Assembly (NCBI RefSeq): GCF_046292685.1
Contig: NZ_JBKBQM010000013.1
Span: forward strand, 1-64,000
Reading direction: 5' to 3'
From: Wagnerdoeblera sp046292685
GTDB taxonomy: Bacteria; Pseudomonadota; Alphaproteobacteria; Rhodobacterales; Rhodobacteraceae
Length of the DNA stretch: 64,000 bases
The number at the start of each line of letters is the position of its first letter. Position 1 is the stretch's first letter. The notes beneath the pieces are model-generated. The model was not told the DNA's origin. It saw only the letters and a program-made list of their open reading frames with translations, and made no database searches. Position numbers and translations under genes: made by a program. Below, in pieces: positions 7,896-17,539 of the stretch.

Positions 7896-9022
7896 GCGGG
7901 CACCAGCGCGCAGGTGGCGATGGCGGCGATGCCTTCTTCGCGCCCGGTAAAGCCCAGGCGTTCCGAAGTGGTCGCCTTGACGGAAATCCGGCCCGGCTCC
8001 ACGTCCAGGATGGCGGCAAGTGCTGCGCGCATCGCGGCCTGGTGCGGGCCGACCTTGGGGCGTTCGCAGATCAGCGTCACGTCGCAATTGGCCAGGCGAA
8101 AGCCCGCCGCCCGCGCCTGTTCGATGGCATGGGCCAGAAAGATGCGGCTGGCCGCCCCTTTCCACTGCGGGTCGCTGGGCGGGAAATGCACGCCGATGTC
8201 GCCCAGGCCCAGCGCGCCGTAGATCGCGTCGGTCAGCGCGTGCATGCCGACATCGGCATCCGAATGCCCCAGCAGGCCGCGGCTGTGCGGCACCGCAACC
8301 CCGCACAGCCAGACATGGTCGCCTTCGCAAAAGGCATGCACGTCGAACCCGTTGCCGATGCGAATGTCCATGCTGCGCCCTTTCAGTATGCGTTCGGCCC
8401 GGTCGAAATCGGCCGGCCAGGTCAGTTTCAGGTTGTCGTCGTCGCCTTCGACGATGGCCACGTCAAGCCCGGCGGCGCGGGCCACCTCGACATCGTCGGC
8501 CGCCCCGCCCGGGTGGGCGGCATGGGCGGCCACGATGGCGCCATAGCGGAACGCCTGCGGGGTCTGCGCCCGGTAAAGCCCGGTGCGATCCTGCACCCCC
8601 GAAACGCGCCCGCCCACCCCGCGCCACAAGGCATCCGACACCGGCAGCGCCGGCGCCGCGCCGGGGCTGTCGGCCAGCGCCGCCACCAGCCGCCCCACCA
8701 GAGCCGCGCCCGGAAAGGGGCGGGCGCCATCGTGGATCAGCACATGGTCGGGCGGGTCGGCGGCCAGCGCGGCCAACCCGGCACGGACCGACGCATCGCG
8801 GCTGTCCCCGCCGGCAACGACCGAGCAGCCGGCCGGCACCAGCGGGTGTGCCAGTTCGTCGGGGTGCAGCACCAGAACGATGCGTGCGACGCCGGCGGCC
8901 CGCAGGTCGGCCACGGCATGCGCCAGCACCGGGCGGCCGGCCAGCAGGCGCCATTGCTTTGGCGCGCCGCCACCCATGCGGGTGCCGCGCCCGGCCGCCA
9001 CCACGATCGCTGCCACCGTCAT
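7892..9022 (-). CDS. ispDF: Bifunctional MEP-pathway enzyme IspDF
   Basis: A 376-aa fusion of 2-C-methyl-D-erythritol 4-phosphate cytidylyltransferase (IspD, about 1-220) and 2-C-methyl-D-erythritol 2,4-cyclodiphosphate synthase (IspF, about 222-376). IspD shows AAGRGTRMGGGAPKQW at its N-terminus; IspF shows the metal-binding GFDVHAF, HSDADV and ICERPKVGPH segments. Together they perform steps three and five of non-mevalonate isoprenoid synthesis. The fusion is typical of alphaproteobacteria. I chose ATG 9022, where the conserved domain starts; ATG 9043 is an alternative adding 7 residues. Confidence 0.95.
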   Translation of the reverse strand: MTVAAIVVAAGRGTRMGGGAPKQWRLLAGRPVLAHAVADLRAAGVARIVLVLHPDELAHPLVPAGCSVVAGGDSRDASVRAGLAALAADPPDHVLIHDGARPFPGAALVGRLVAALADSPGAAPALPVSDALWRGVGGRVSGVQDRTGLYRAQTPQAFRYGAIVAAHAAHPGGAADDVEVARAAGLDVAIVEGDDDNLKLTWPADFDRAERILKGRSMDIRIGNGFDVHAFCEGDHVWLCGVAVPHSRGLLGHSDADVGMHALTDAIYGALGLGDIGVHFPPSDPQWKGAASRIFLAHAIEQARAAGFRLANCDVTLICERPKVGPHQAAMRAALAAILDVEPGRISVKATTSERLGFTGREEGIAAIATCALVPA

Positions 9023-9235
9023 GCGCCCTTGCCCCTTTCGCATCCGCCCGGGCTTTTGCTACGACCAATTCGCCGGCGCGTCCATCGCAGCGATTGCCTA
9101 TTTTTTCACCACATCCGCCTTGCCGTCGCCTGTTCAGACAGCATATCCGGGGAATGTCACCCAAGGTTGCGCGGGCGCATGGACGATTGGCGACCCCATG
9201 CTTACCACGAAACCAATCGCACAAGGAAAAGGCAC

Positions 9236-10246
9236 GTGACCATCGCACTGGCAGACGCAAGCCTGGACCCGCCGGTTTTCCTGGCCCCGCTGGCGGGAAT
9301 CACCGACCTGCCGTTCCGCCGCATCGTGGCGGGCTTCGGCGCCGGGCTGGTCGTGTCGGAAATGATCGCCAGCCAGGAGGTCGTGCAAGGTCGCCCGCTG
9401 GCGCGCGCCAAGGCGGAGCTTGGCTTTGGCGAGTCCGCGACCAGCGTTCAGCTGGCCGGGCGCGACCCCTGGTGGCTGGCCGAGGCGGCGCGCTGGTGCG
9501 AAGGCCAGGGCGCCCGGATCATCGACATCAACATGGGGTGCCCAGCCAAGAAGGTCACCTCGGCCAGCGGCAACGGCGCCTGCGGATCGGCGCTGATGCG
9601 CGAACCCGACCTTGCGCTGCGGCTGATCGAGGCGGTGGTGCAGGCGGTGCAGGTTCCGGTGACCGTCAAGATGCGCCTGGGGTGGGACGACGCCAGCCAC
9701 AACGCCGCGCAGATCGCCGCCCGCGCCGAGGCGGCGGGGGTGCGCATGGTGGTGGTGCACGGGCGCACGCGCTGCCAGTTCTACACCGGGCAGGCCGACT
9801 GGGCGGCGATCGCGCCGGTGGTGCAGGCGGTGCGCATTCCGGTGATCGCCAACGGCGACATCACCGATGCGGCGACGGCAAGGGCGGCGCTGGCCGCCAG
9901 CGGCGCGGCCGGCGTGATGATCGGGCGCGGCGCGCAAGGGCGGCCCTGGCGGCTGGCGCAGGTGGCGGCCGAGTTGTGGGGGGCACCGACGCCGCAGGTG
10001 CCGCAGGGTGCTGCGCTGGCCGACCTGGTGGTGGCGCACCATGACAGCATGCTGGCCTTTTACGGCACCGATCTGGGCCTGCGGGTGGCCCGCAAGCACC
10101 TGGGCTGGTATCTGGACGAGGCCCGCGCCGCCGCAGCCGACCGTGCCCGCATACTGACCATGACCGATGCGGCCACCGTGCGCAGATCCTTGCGTTCCGT
10201 GCTGGCCGATGCGCCGGGCCCCCTACAGGAAAGGCGCGCGGCATGA
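9236..10246 (+). CDS. dusB: tRNA dihydrouridine synthase DusB (NifR3)
   Basis: A 336-aa FMN enzyme that reduces uridines in the tRNA D-loop. The TIM-barrel phosphate-binding and catalytic regions are visible: LAPLAGITDLPFR near residue 17, NMGCPAKKV with catalytic Cys102, VKMRLGWD, HGRTRCQFY and IANGDI. The GTG start at 9236 follows AAGGAAAAGG. It is the first gene of the ntr operon, the same place as nifR3 in Rhodobacter capsulatus, and its stop overlaps ntrB by 4 bases. The 213-base upstream gap must hold the operon promoter; TTGCCG at 9120 with an 18-base spacer to TATCCG is a weak candidate. Confidence 0.94.
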   Translation: MTIALADASLDPPVFLAPLAGITDLPFRRIVAGFGAGLVVSEMIASQEVVQGRPLARAKAELGFGESATSVQLAGRDPWWLAEAARWCEGQGARIIDINMGCPAKKVTSASGNGACGSALMREPDLALRLIEAVVQAVQVPVTVKMRLGWDDASHNAAQIAARAEAAGVRMVVVHGRTRCQFYTGQADWAAIAPVVQAVRIPVIANGDITDAATARAALAASGAAGVMIGRGAQGRPWRLAQVAAELWGAPTPQVPQGAALADLVVAHHDSMLAFYGTDLGLRVARKHLGWYLDEARAAAADRARILTMTDAATVRRSLRSVLADAPGPLQERRAA

Positions 10247-11322
10247 ACCTGCCTGCCCCCGGCATCATCTGGGCCTCGCTGCCGATTCCGGCCTTGCTGA
10301 TCGCGCCCGACAACCGGATCGAGGAGATCAACCCTGCGGCCGAGCTGTTCCTGAACGCTTCGGCGCGCAGCCTGAAGGGGCAGCCGGTGCTGGACGCCCT
10401 GTCGATCGATGCGCCGCTGGACGAAGGTTTTGCCCGGGTGCGCGCCAATCAGGCGGCGCTGTTCGTCAACGATGTCGATGTCACCAGCGGCGAACGCCCG
10501 CCGGTCCAATGCACCATCCAGGTGGCGCCGATGCAGGATGCGCCCGACCGGCTGTTGCTGCTGATTTCGCCGCGCGAGCTGGCCGACAGGCTGGGGCGCG
10601 GGTCGGGCGCCAAGACGGCCGCGAAATCCGCCATCGGCATGGCCGAGATGCTGGCGCACGAGATCAAGAACCCGCTGGCCGGCATTTCGGGTGCGGCGCA
10701 GCTGTTGTCGATGAACCTGTCGCCCGAAGACCGCGAGTTGACCGACCTGATCGTCGAGGAAACCCGCCGCGTGGTGAAACTGCTGGAGCAGGTCGAACAG
10801 TTCGGCAACCTGCGCCCCCCCGAACGCCAGCCGGTGAACCTGCATGACGTGCTGGACCGGGCGCGACGTTCGGCGCTGGTGGGGTTCGGCAGCCGGATGC
10901 GGTTCGTCGAGGATTACGACCCCTCGCTGCCCCCCGCCTGGGCCGACCCCGACCAGTTGCAGCAGGTGTTCCTGAACCTGCTGAAGAACGCCTCCGAGGC
11001 AGCCGGCCCGCAAGGCGGCACGATCCGGCTGCGCAGCTTTTACGACCACGCCTTGCGCCTGCGCCGCCCGGACGGCAGCGGTTCGGCCTTGCCGCTGACC
11101 GTCGAGGTCATCGACGACGGCCCCGGCCTGCCCCCGGCCATTGCCGCCGACATCTTCGAGCCCTTCGTGTCCGGCCGGCCCAACGGCACCGGGCTGGGGC
11201 TCGCGCTGGTGTCCAAGATCATATCCGACCACGACGGCTGGATCGCGGTGGATTCGGTGCCCGGGCGCACCGTGTTCCGCGTCTCGTTGCCGATGGTGCC
11301 GAAGGAACGGAGGAAAAGCTGA
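10243..11322 (+). CDS. ntrB: Nitrogen-regulation sensor kinase NtrB
   Basis: A 359-aa soluble histidine kinase/phosphatase that controls NtrC in response to nitrogen status through PII proteins. It has an N-terminal PAS-like region (about 5-115), the phospho-acceptor motif AHEIKNPLAG with His139, an N-box LLKNASEAAG, and nucleotide-binding DDGPGL and GTGLGLALV. There is no transmembrane segment. It overlaps dusB (ATGA) and ntrC (TGATG), so the three are probably translationally coupled. Confidence 0.95.
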   Translation: MNLPAPGIIWASLPIPALLIAPDNRIEEINPAAELFLNASARSLKGQPVLDALSIDAPLDEGFARVRANQAALFVNDVDVTSGERPPVQCTIQVAPMQDAPDRLLLLISPRELADRLGRGSGAKTAAKSAIGMAEMLAHEIKNPLAGISGAAQLLSMNLSPEDRELTDLIVEETRRVVKLLEQVEQFGNLRPPERQPVNLHDVLDRARRSALVGFGSRMRFVEDYDPSLPPAWADPDQLQQVFLNLLKNASEAAGPQGGTIRLRSFYDHALRLRRPDGSGSALPLTVEVIDDGPGLPPAIAADIFEPFVSGRPNGTGLGLALVSKIISDHDGWIAVDSVPGRTVFRVSLPMVPKERRKS

Positions 11323-12695
11323 TGGATGGCACGGTTCTGGTTGCCGACGACGACCGCACGATCCGCACGGTGCTGACCCAGGCGCTGACGCGGGCGGGGT
11401 GCAAGGTGCATGCGACCTCGTCGCTCATCACGCTGTTGCGCTGGATCGAGGAGGGCAAGGGCGATCTTGTGATCTCGGACGTCATCATGCCCGACGGCAA
11501 CGGCATCGAGGCGCTGCCGCGCATCGGGCGGCTGCGGCCGGGCCTGCCGGTGATCGTGATTTCGGCGCAGAACACCATCATGACCGCCATCCAGGCGACC
11601 GAGGCCGATGCCTGGGATTACCTGCCCAAGCCCTTCGACCTGCCCGACCTGATGAAACGCGCCGCCCGCGCGCTTGACGCCAAGCGCAAGGCTCCGGTGC
11701 GCCCTGCCACCACCGCCCCGGCGCGCGAGGTGACCGAGGATTTGCCGCTGGTCGGCCGGACCAGCGCGATGCAGGCGCTTTACCGGCTGGTGGCGCGGGT
11801 GATGAACACCGACCTGCCCGTGCTGATCACCGGGGAATCGGGCACCGGCAAATCGCTGATCGCGCGCGCGATCCACGACTTTTCCGACCGCCGCAACCAG
11901 CCCTTCGTGGTGGCGCAGGCGGCCGACCTGGCCACCGCCGACGGCATCGCGGCGCTGAAGTCGCGCGCCCGCGGCGGCACGCTGGTGTTCGACGAGGTCG
12001 CCGATTACGACGACGAAACCCAAGCCAGGCTGGTGCGGCTGATCGACACCTTCGGCGATGGCGCGCCGCGCCTGATGGCGACAAGCCAGGTGGACCTGAC
12101 CCGCCGGATCGAGGAAGGCCGCTTCCGGCAGGATCTGTTCTATCGTCTGGGCGGGGTGACCATTCCGGTGCCGCCCTTGCGCGAACGGGTCGAGGATATC
12201 CTGCTGCTGGCCGAACATTTTCTGGGCCGCGCCAGCCGCGATGGCACGCCGCAGCGCCGCCTGTCGGCCGAGGCGCGCGATCTGATGCGGGCCTATTCCT
12301 GGCCGGGCAACGTGCGGCAACTGGAAAACGCCATCCGCCGCCTGTCGGTGACTGCCACAGGCGAGGATATCGGCCGTGCCGACGTGGATGCCGTGCTGGG
12401 CAGCCAGCCTGCGGCCGAGCCCTTGCGCGGCGGCGGCGAAGGCGAAAGGCTGGCCGTGTCGGTCAGCCGGCATCTGCAGCGCTATTTCGACCTGCACGGC
12501 GGCGCCTTGCCGCCGCCCGGCGTCTACCAACGCATCCTGCGCGAGGTGGAAACCCCGCTGATCGAGATTGCGCTGGATGCCACGGGCGGCAACCAGGCCA
12601 AATGTGCCGACCTGCTGGGCATCAACCGCAATACCTTGCGCAAGAAGATCACCGATCTCGATATCCGCGTGACACGGCGTCGCAAGTTGATGTAA
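11322..12695 (+). CDS. ntrC: Nitrogen response regulator NtrC, lacking the GAFTGA loop
   Basis: A 457-aa three-domain activator: receiver domain with phospho-acceptor Asp53 (ISDVIMPDGNG), AAA+ domain with Walker A GESGTGKS (171-178) and Walker B LVFDEV (221-226), and a C-terminal Fis-type helix-turn-helix (NQAKCADLLGINRNTLRKK). Between the Walker motifs the segment with the sigma54-contacting GAFTGA loop is missing; the sequence passes directly from PFVVAQAADL to RARGGTLVFDE. The Rhodobacter capsulatus NtrC is known to have the same feature and to activate sigma70 polymerase, so the same is inferred here. Confidence 0.95.
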   Translation: MDGTVLVADDDRTIRTVLTQALTRAGCKVHATSSLITLLRWIEEGKGDLVISDVIMPDGNGIEALPRIGRLRPGLPVIVISAQNTIMTAIQATEADAWDYLPKPFDLPDLMKRAARALDAKRKAPVRPATTAPAREVTEDLPLVGRTSAMQALYRLVARVMNTDLPVLITGESGTGKSLIARAIHDFSDRRNQPFVVAQAADLATADGIAALKSRARGGTLVFDEVADYDDETQARLVRLIDTFGDGAPRLMATSQVDLTRRIEEGRFRQDLFYRLGGVTIPVPPLRERVEDILLLAEHFLGRASRDGTPQRRLSAEARDLMRAYSWPGNVRQLENAIRRLSVTATGEDIGRADVDAVLGSQPAAEPLRGGGEGERLAVSVSRHLQRYFDLHGGALPPPGVYQRILREVETPLIEIALDATGGNQAKCADLLGINRNTLRKKITDLDIRVTRRRKLM

Positions 12696-12831
12696 AACCG
12701 CAACACAAGGCGTGGCAGGGTTGCATGACCCCTCGCCATGCCCCGAGATGTTGCGGTCTGACCCGGGCGCAGCCCCCAGACCTGCGCAAGGTGTTCTGCC
12801 CGGCTGTGGCCGGATCGAAAGGATTGGGGCG

Positions 12832-15084
12832 GTGCAGGGAACCGCGCTGTTGGGGTTCTGGGACAGGCTTTATGCATTGCGCCACGCCCGCGCGGTGCAG
12901 ACCGGCGCGCGGCTGGGGTTGGTGGCGCTGGGGCCGCTGCTGGCGCTGGCCACCTTTCTGGCGCTGGGTCCGCTGGGCCTGGGCGCCACTTCGCATCTGC
13001 TGCGGCTGATTATCCTGGCCGACCTCGTGTATGTGCTGGTGCTGGCGGCGCTGGTCGCGGCCACGGTCATGCGCGTTCTGGCGGCGCGGCGCGCACAATC
13101 TTCGGGGTCGCGCCTGCATCTGCGGCTGTCGGCGATCTTCGGGGCGGTGGCACTGGTGCCGACGGTGCTCGTGGCGATCTTTGCCGTGCTGACGATCAAC
13201 ATCGGGCTCGAAGGCTGGTTCTCCGACCGGGTGCGCAACGTGGTCGGAGCCTCGCGCGCGGCGGCCGAAGCCTACGAGTTCGAACAGCGCCGCGACCTGA
13301 TCGCCGATGCCGAGGGGCTGGCCGCCCGGCTGGGGCTGGCCTGGCAGGCCGGGCTGGTGGCCGGCGACGGCGAATTGCGCCAGTTCCTGACCGAAGGCCA
13401 GGCGCAGGTGCAGCGCGGCTTGCGCGAAGCCTTCGTGGTGGACGGCACGGGCGAGATTCGCGCGCGCGGCGAACGGTCCTATCTGTTCGATTTCGAGGCC
13501 CCCGCCCCCGAAGAACTCGCCCGCGCCGCCGCGGGCGAAACCGTGGTGATCCGCGACTGGCCCAACAACGAGTTCCGCGCCCTGGTCGCGCTGGCACAAT
13601 ACCCCGACCGGCTGCTGTATGTGTCGCGCAGCGTGGATGGCGCGCTGCTGCAACTTCTGGATGAAACGCAGGAATCCGTTCGGCTCTACAACCAGCTCGA
13701 GGCCGAGCGCGGGCGCCAGCTGTTCGAATTCGGGCTGCTCTACCTCGGCTTTGCGCTGATCCTGATCCTTGCCGCAGTCTGGATGGGGCTGTGGATTGCC
13801 GAGCGGCTGGCCCAGCCGGTGGGCGAACTTGCCGGGGCCGTCGCGCGGGTGGGGAGCGGCGATTTCGACGTGCAGGTCACCCCTCCCGACACCGGCGACG
13901 AAATCGCAACCCTTGGTCAGGCCTTCAACCGCATGACGCGCCAGTTGAAGGCTCAGCGCGATGCGCTGGTCGAGGGGCACCGGGAAACCGAGGCGCAGCG
14001 GCGGCTGTTCGATTCGGTGCTGGGCTCGGTGACGGCCGGGGTGATCGGGCTGGGTGCCGACGGCCGGGTGGTGTTTCTGAATCGTTCGGCCCGCCGGTTG
14101 CTTGACATCGCCGAAGACGCGGGCGCCGGCGACCCGCTTTCGCTGGTGGTGCCCGAATTCGCCCCGCTGTTCGAACGCGCCCAGTCTGCCGGCACCGCCG
14201 TGCAGGAGGAAATCCGCGTGACCCGCAAGGGCAAGATGGAAAGCCTGCTGGTTCGCATGGCCGGGCGATCGGCCGCGGACGGCGCGCGCGAAGGCTTTGT
14301 CGTGGCCTTCGACGATGTGACCGACCTGGTGTCGGCGCAGCGGATGGCCGCCTGGGGCGACGTGGCGCGCCGCATCGCGCACGAGATCAAGAACCCCCTG
14401 ACCCCCATTCAGCTTTCGGCCGAACGCATCCGCCGCCGCTTCGGCCCCCGCCTGTCCGAGGACGACAGCCAGGCGATGGAATCACTGGTGGATGTGATCG
14501 TGCGCCAGACCGGCGACCTGCGCCGCATCGTGGACGAGTTCTCGCGCTTTGCCCGGATGCCGCAGCCCGAAACCCGCGACGAGGATCTGGTAGAACTGGT
14601 GCGCGGCGCCGTGCTGCTGCAGGAAAGCGGCCAGCCGGGCGTGACCTTTGCCGTCAGCCTGCCGCAAGACCCGATGGTGCTGCCGCTGGATGCCACCATG
14701 ATCGGGCAGGCGCTGACCAACCTGCTGAAGAACGCGGGCGAGGCGATCGAGGCGTTTCGGGAAAGGGGCGCACCGCCCGGGCACGCGCCGGAAATCCGGG
14801 TGACGCTGACCACCGAGGATGGCGCGGCGGTGCTGCGCATCGCCGACAACGGCACCGGCCTGCCCGAAGACCGCGCGCGCCTGTTCGAGCCTTACGTGAC
14901 CACGCGCGAAAAGGGCACGGGGCTGGGGCTGCCCATCGTCAGGAAGATCATCGAAGAACATGGCGGCACGCTGGATCTGGAAGATGCCCCCCCGCACGGG
15001 GGCAGCGACCGGCCCGGCGCAATGGCGGTGATCCGCCTGCCGCTGGGGGTGCCTGCCGCGCGCAGGGCCCGGCGCGGACAGTAA
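12832..15084 (+). CDS. ntrY: Nitrogen-regulation membrane sensor kinase NtrY
   Basis: A 750-aa membrane histidine kinase. The N-terminus has about three hydrophobic segments before residue 130, a periplasmic domain, a further membrane segment near residue 310, then HAMP (GELAGAVARVGSGDF), a PAS region, the phospho-acceptor motif AHEIKNPLTP, and ATP-binding DNGTGL and GTGLGLPIV. NtrY phosphorylates NtrX and has been linked to nitrogen, redox and envelope control in other alphaproteobacteria. The start is chosen as GTG 12832, with AAGGA about 10 bases upstream; an ATG at 12712 would add 40 proline- and charge-rich residues before the first membrane segment. Confidence 0.92.
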   Translation: MQGTALLGFWDRLYALRHARAVQTGARLGLVALGPLLALATFLALGPLGLGATSHLLRLIILADLVYVLVLAALVAATVMRVLAARRAQSSGSRLHLRLSAIFGAVALVPTVLVAIFAVLTINIGLEGWFSDRVRNVVGASRAAAEAYEFEQRRDLIADAEGLAARLGLAWQAGLVAGDGELRQFLTEGQAQVQRGLREAFVVDGTGEIRARGERSYLFDFEAPAPEELARAAAGETVVIRDWPNNEFRALVALAQYPDRLLYVSRSVDGALLQLLDETQESVRLYNQLEAERGRQLFEFGLLYLGFALILILAAVWMGLWIAERLAQPVGELAGAVARVGSGDFDVQVTPPDTGDEIATLGQAFNRMTRQLKAQRDALVEGHRETEAQRRLFDSVLGSVTAGVIGLGADGRVVFLNRSARRLLDIAEDAGAGDPLSLVVPEFAPLFERAQSAGTAVQEEIRVTRKGKMESLLVRMAGRSAADGAREGFVVAFDDVTDLVSAQRMAAWGDVARRIAHEIKNPLTPIQLSAERIRRRFGPRLSEDDSQAMESLVDVIVRQTGDLRRIVDEFSRFARMPQPETRDEDLVELVRGAVLLQESGQPGVTFAVSLPQDPMVLPLDATMIGQALTNLLKNAGEAIEAFRERGAPPGHAPEIRVTLTTEDGAAVLRIADNGTGLPEDRARLFEPYVTTREKGTGLGLPIVRKIIEEHGGTLDLEDAPPHGGSDRPGAMAVIRLPLGVPAARRARRGQ

Positions 15085-15096
15085 GGGGGGACCGAG

Positions 15097-16479
15097 ATGG
15101 CAGATATCCTGATCGTGGACGACGAACGCGACATCCGCGAACTGGTGTCGGACATTCTGAAGGACGAAGGCTACAACACCCGGCTGGCCGCCAATTCCGA
15201 TGAATGCATGGCGGCGATCAACGCCGAACCGCCGGCGCTGATGATCCTGGACATCTGGCTGAAGGACAGCCGGATGGACGGGATCGACATCCTCAAGGCC
15301 GTCAAGCGCGACAACCCGGGCATTCCGGTGGTCATCATCTCGGGGCACGGCAACATCGAGCTGGCGGTGGCCGCGATCAAGCAGGGCGCCTATGACTTCA
15401 TCGAAAAGCCCTTCAACATCGACCAGTTGATGGTGGTCGTGGGCCGGGCGATGGAAACCAGCCGCCTGCGGCGCGAAAACGTGGAACTGCGCCGGCGCGA
15501 CCTGACGACCTCGGACCTGATCGGCCAGTCGGCGGCGTTCCGCAACCTGAAATCGCAGCTGGACAAGGTAACCAAATCCAACGGCCGCGTGATGTTGACC
15601 GGGCCTTCGGGCAGCGGCAAGGAGGTGGTCGCCCGCTACATTCACGCCAATTCCGCCCGCGCCGCGGCGCCTTTCGTTTCGGTCAGTTCGGCCACGATCG
15701 AGCCCGACCGCATGGAAGAAGTGCTGTTCGGCCGCGAAACCGCCGGGCGGGGCGTGGAAAAGGGGCTGCTGGAACAGGCACACGGCGGCGTGGTCTATCT
15801 GGACGAGGTGGCCGACATGCCGCCCGGCACGCAGTCGAAGATCCTGCGGGTGCTGGTGGACCAGACCTTTCTGCGCGTCGGCGGGTCGGACCGGGTGCGG
15901 GTGGACCTGCGGGTGATTTCCTCGACCACGCGGGACTTGCGCCACGAGATCGCGGCCGGCCGCTTTCGCCAGGAACTTTACGACCGGCTGAACGTGGTGC
16001 CGATCGCGGTGCCGGGCCTTGCCGAACGGCGCGAGGACATTCCCTTGCTGGCGCGGCATTTCATCGAAGGTTTCCACAAGTCGCAAGGGTTGCCCTTGCG
16101 CGACATCGGATCCGAGGCCGAGGCGATGTTGCAGACAATGGCCTGGCCCGGCAACGTGCGCCAGCTGCGCAACCTGATCGAGCGGGTGCTGATCCTGGGC
16201 GACACGGCCGAACCGATCGGGGTGCGCGAATTGCAAGGCCAGGCCGAGCCGGGCACCGAAGAAGGCCGGCTGGTGATCGGCGGCCAGCTTGTCACCCTGC
16301 CCCTGCGCGAGGCGCGCGAGCTGTTCGAACGCGAATACCTGCTGACCCAGATCCAGCGGTTCGGCGGCAACATCAGCCGCACGGCGAATTTCGTCGGCAT
16401 GGAACGCAGCGCGCTGCACCGCAAGCTGAAGTCGCTGGGTGTGGTCACCGGCAAGGGCGGGCGCGACGACGAGGATTGA
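15097..16479 (+). CDS. ntrX: Response regulator NtrX
   Basis: A 460-aa NtrC-family regulator paired with NtrY. The receiver has Asp52 (LDIWLKDSRMDG), the AAA+ domain has Walker A GPSGSGKE (169-176) and Walker B VVYLDEVAD (232-240), and the C-terminal Fis-type helix-turn-helix reads GGNISRTANFVGMERSALHRK. As in the neighbouring NtrC, no GAFTGA motif is present; the region reads VLFGRETAGRGVEKG. It therefore probably acts with sigma70 or as a repressor. It starts 12 bases after ntrY with GGGGGACC upstream and ends the operon; hfq, which follows ntrX in many relatives, is absent. Confidence 0.94.
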   Translation: MADILIVDDERDIRELVSDILKDEGYNTRLAANSDECMAAINAEPPALMILDIWLKDSRMDGIDILKAVKRDNPGIPVVIISGHGNIELAVAAIKQGAYDFIEKPFNIDQLMVVVGRAMETSRLRRENVELRRRDLTTSDLIGQSAAFRNLKSQLDKVTKSNGRVMLTGPSGSGKEVVARYIHANSARAAAPFVSVSSATIEPDRMEEVLFGRETAGRGVEKGLLEQAHGGVVYLDEVADMPPGTQSKILRVLVDQTFLRVGGSDRVRVDLRVISSTTRDLRHEIAAGRFRQELYDRLNVVPIAVPGLAERREDIPLLARHFIEGFHKSQGLPLRDIGSEAEAMLQTMAWPGNVRQLRNLIERVLILGDTAEPIGVRELQGQAEPGTEEGRLVIGGQLVTLPLREARELFEREYLLTQIQRFGGNISRTANFVGMERSALHRKLKSLGVVTGKGGRDDED

Positions 16480-16525
16480 GGCGCCCGGGCCGCGGTGCCG
16501 CCTGCGCGCCGCCGGGCGGGCCGTG

Positions 16526-17314
16526 TCAGCGCAGCCGGGGCGGGCGATCCGGGTTCATGCCCGGCGGCGGCGGCGGGGCGCGTTCGGGCGGGGCCGCCGG
16601 CGGGGCCGGCAGCGTCAGGGGCTGGCCCAGCGCCATCAGGCTGCGCACCAGCGCATCATCGGCCGCAAGGAAGGCAAGGTCCACCGCCCCGCCTTCGAAA
16701 CCCGAAAAGGCCAGCGCCTCGGCCAGCGCGCGCGACAAGGGCGCCTCGGCCGCCGCATCGGCGCCCACGAAGGCCAGCATCAACCCACGCGCGCCATCGG
16801 CCCAAGCCACCTGGGCCAGCACCGCCGCCGCCGCAAGCCCGCCCGCCCCCGACAAGGCAAAGGCCAGCGCCTCGGACAAGGCGGGGTCGAGGGGGCCAGG
16901 CGAATGGATCGCTACCGGACGGCCGCGGGTTTCGGCCGGTGCGGTTTCCAGCACGCCCGCCAGCCAGTCCACCGCATGCGGCGCCATCAGCCAGGCGGCC
17001 TCGGGCGCCGAAAGGTTGACGCCAAGGCCGATCCCCTGCCCGGCCATGCGCGCCACCACCACCCGCCCCGGCAGCACCGCATAGGGCACCGGCACCGACG
17101 AAAAGCCGGCCAGCCGCTCCTCGGTATCGAAAACCAGCACCACGGGCCCGTCTTCCAGCGCAAACACGCGCGGGGTCAGCGTATCGCCCTGCGGTTCCTC
17201 GGCCAGCATCAGGCACAGGTCGCTGTCGGCCAGAGTGCGGTAATAGCGCAACCGCGCCAGATCGTCTTCGGGGTCGGCCAGCATGGCGGCATGAGCAGCA
17301 TCGAGCAAGGACAT
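16526..17314 (-). CDS. SseB family protein
   Basis: A 262-aa cytosolic protein that starts SLLDAAHAAMLADPEDDLARLRYYRTL and continues with LFVF-like SseB N-terminal domain features such as PRVFALEDGPVVLVFDTEERLAGF. Proteins of this kind are widespread in Rhodobacterales; SseB of E. coli was named for serine sensitivity, but no biochemical role is established. The C-terminus is very rich in proline (APPPPPGMNPDRPPRLR). It is convergent with ntrX and divergent from the kpsT gene. Confidence 0.75.
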   Translation of the reverse strand: MSLLDAAHAAMLADPEDDLARLRYYRTLADSDLCLMLAEEPQGDTLTPRVFALEDGPVVLVFDTEERLAGFSSVPVPYAVLPGRVVVARMAGQGIGLGVNLSAPEAAWLMAPHAVDWLAGVLETAPAETRGRPVAIHSPGPLDPALSEALAFALSGAGGLAAAAVLAQVAWADGARGLMLAFVGADAAAEAPLSRALAEALAFSGFEGGAVDLAFLAADDALVRSLMALGQPLTLPAPPAAPPERAPPPPPGMNPDRPPRLR

Positions 17315-17416
17315 CCGGGGCTCCGGCAGCAGGGGGTGTGGCGCAGCCCTAGGGCCCGGGCGCGGCCGGCGCAAGCGGCCAAAGCTCACATCGCGGCGAC
17401 GGCGCCGGTTTGGGCA

Positions 17417-17445
17417 TTGTCGCGCCGTAAGGCGAAAGCCATAAT
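17417..17445 (+). promoter_or_regulatory. Candidate sigma70 promoter of the kpsT-kpsE pair
   Basis: TTGTCG (17417-17422) and CATAAT (17440-17445) are separated by 17 bases, close to consensus. A transcript would start about 90 bases before the ATG at 17540. It lies in a 225-base divergent intergenic region otherwise without genes. Confidence 0.5.
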
Positions 17446-17539
17446 GACGCCGCATTGGTTCTGTAAACGCCATCTTCACGAACCTTTGCCAGACCGGCAA
17501 GGCGGGGAACGGGTGCCCGATGACACTCGGAGCAGTGCG

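Noticed and set aside
11322..12695. NtrC taken as a damaged gene because of the missing GAFTGA segment
   Set aside because: The frame is intact, the Walker motifs are kept, and the same deletion is known in Rhodobacter capsulatus NtrC.
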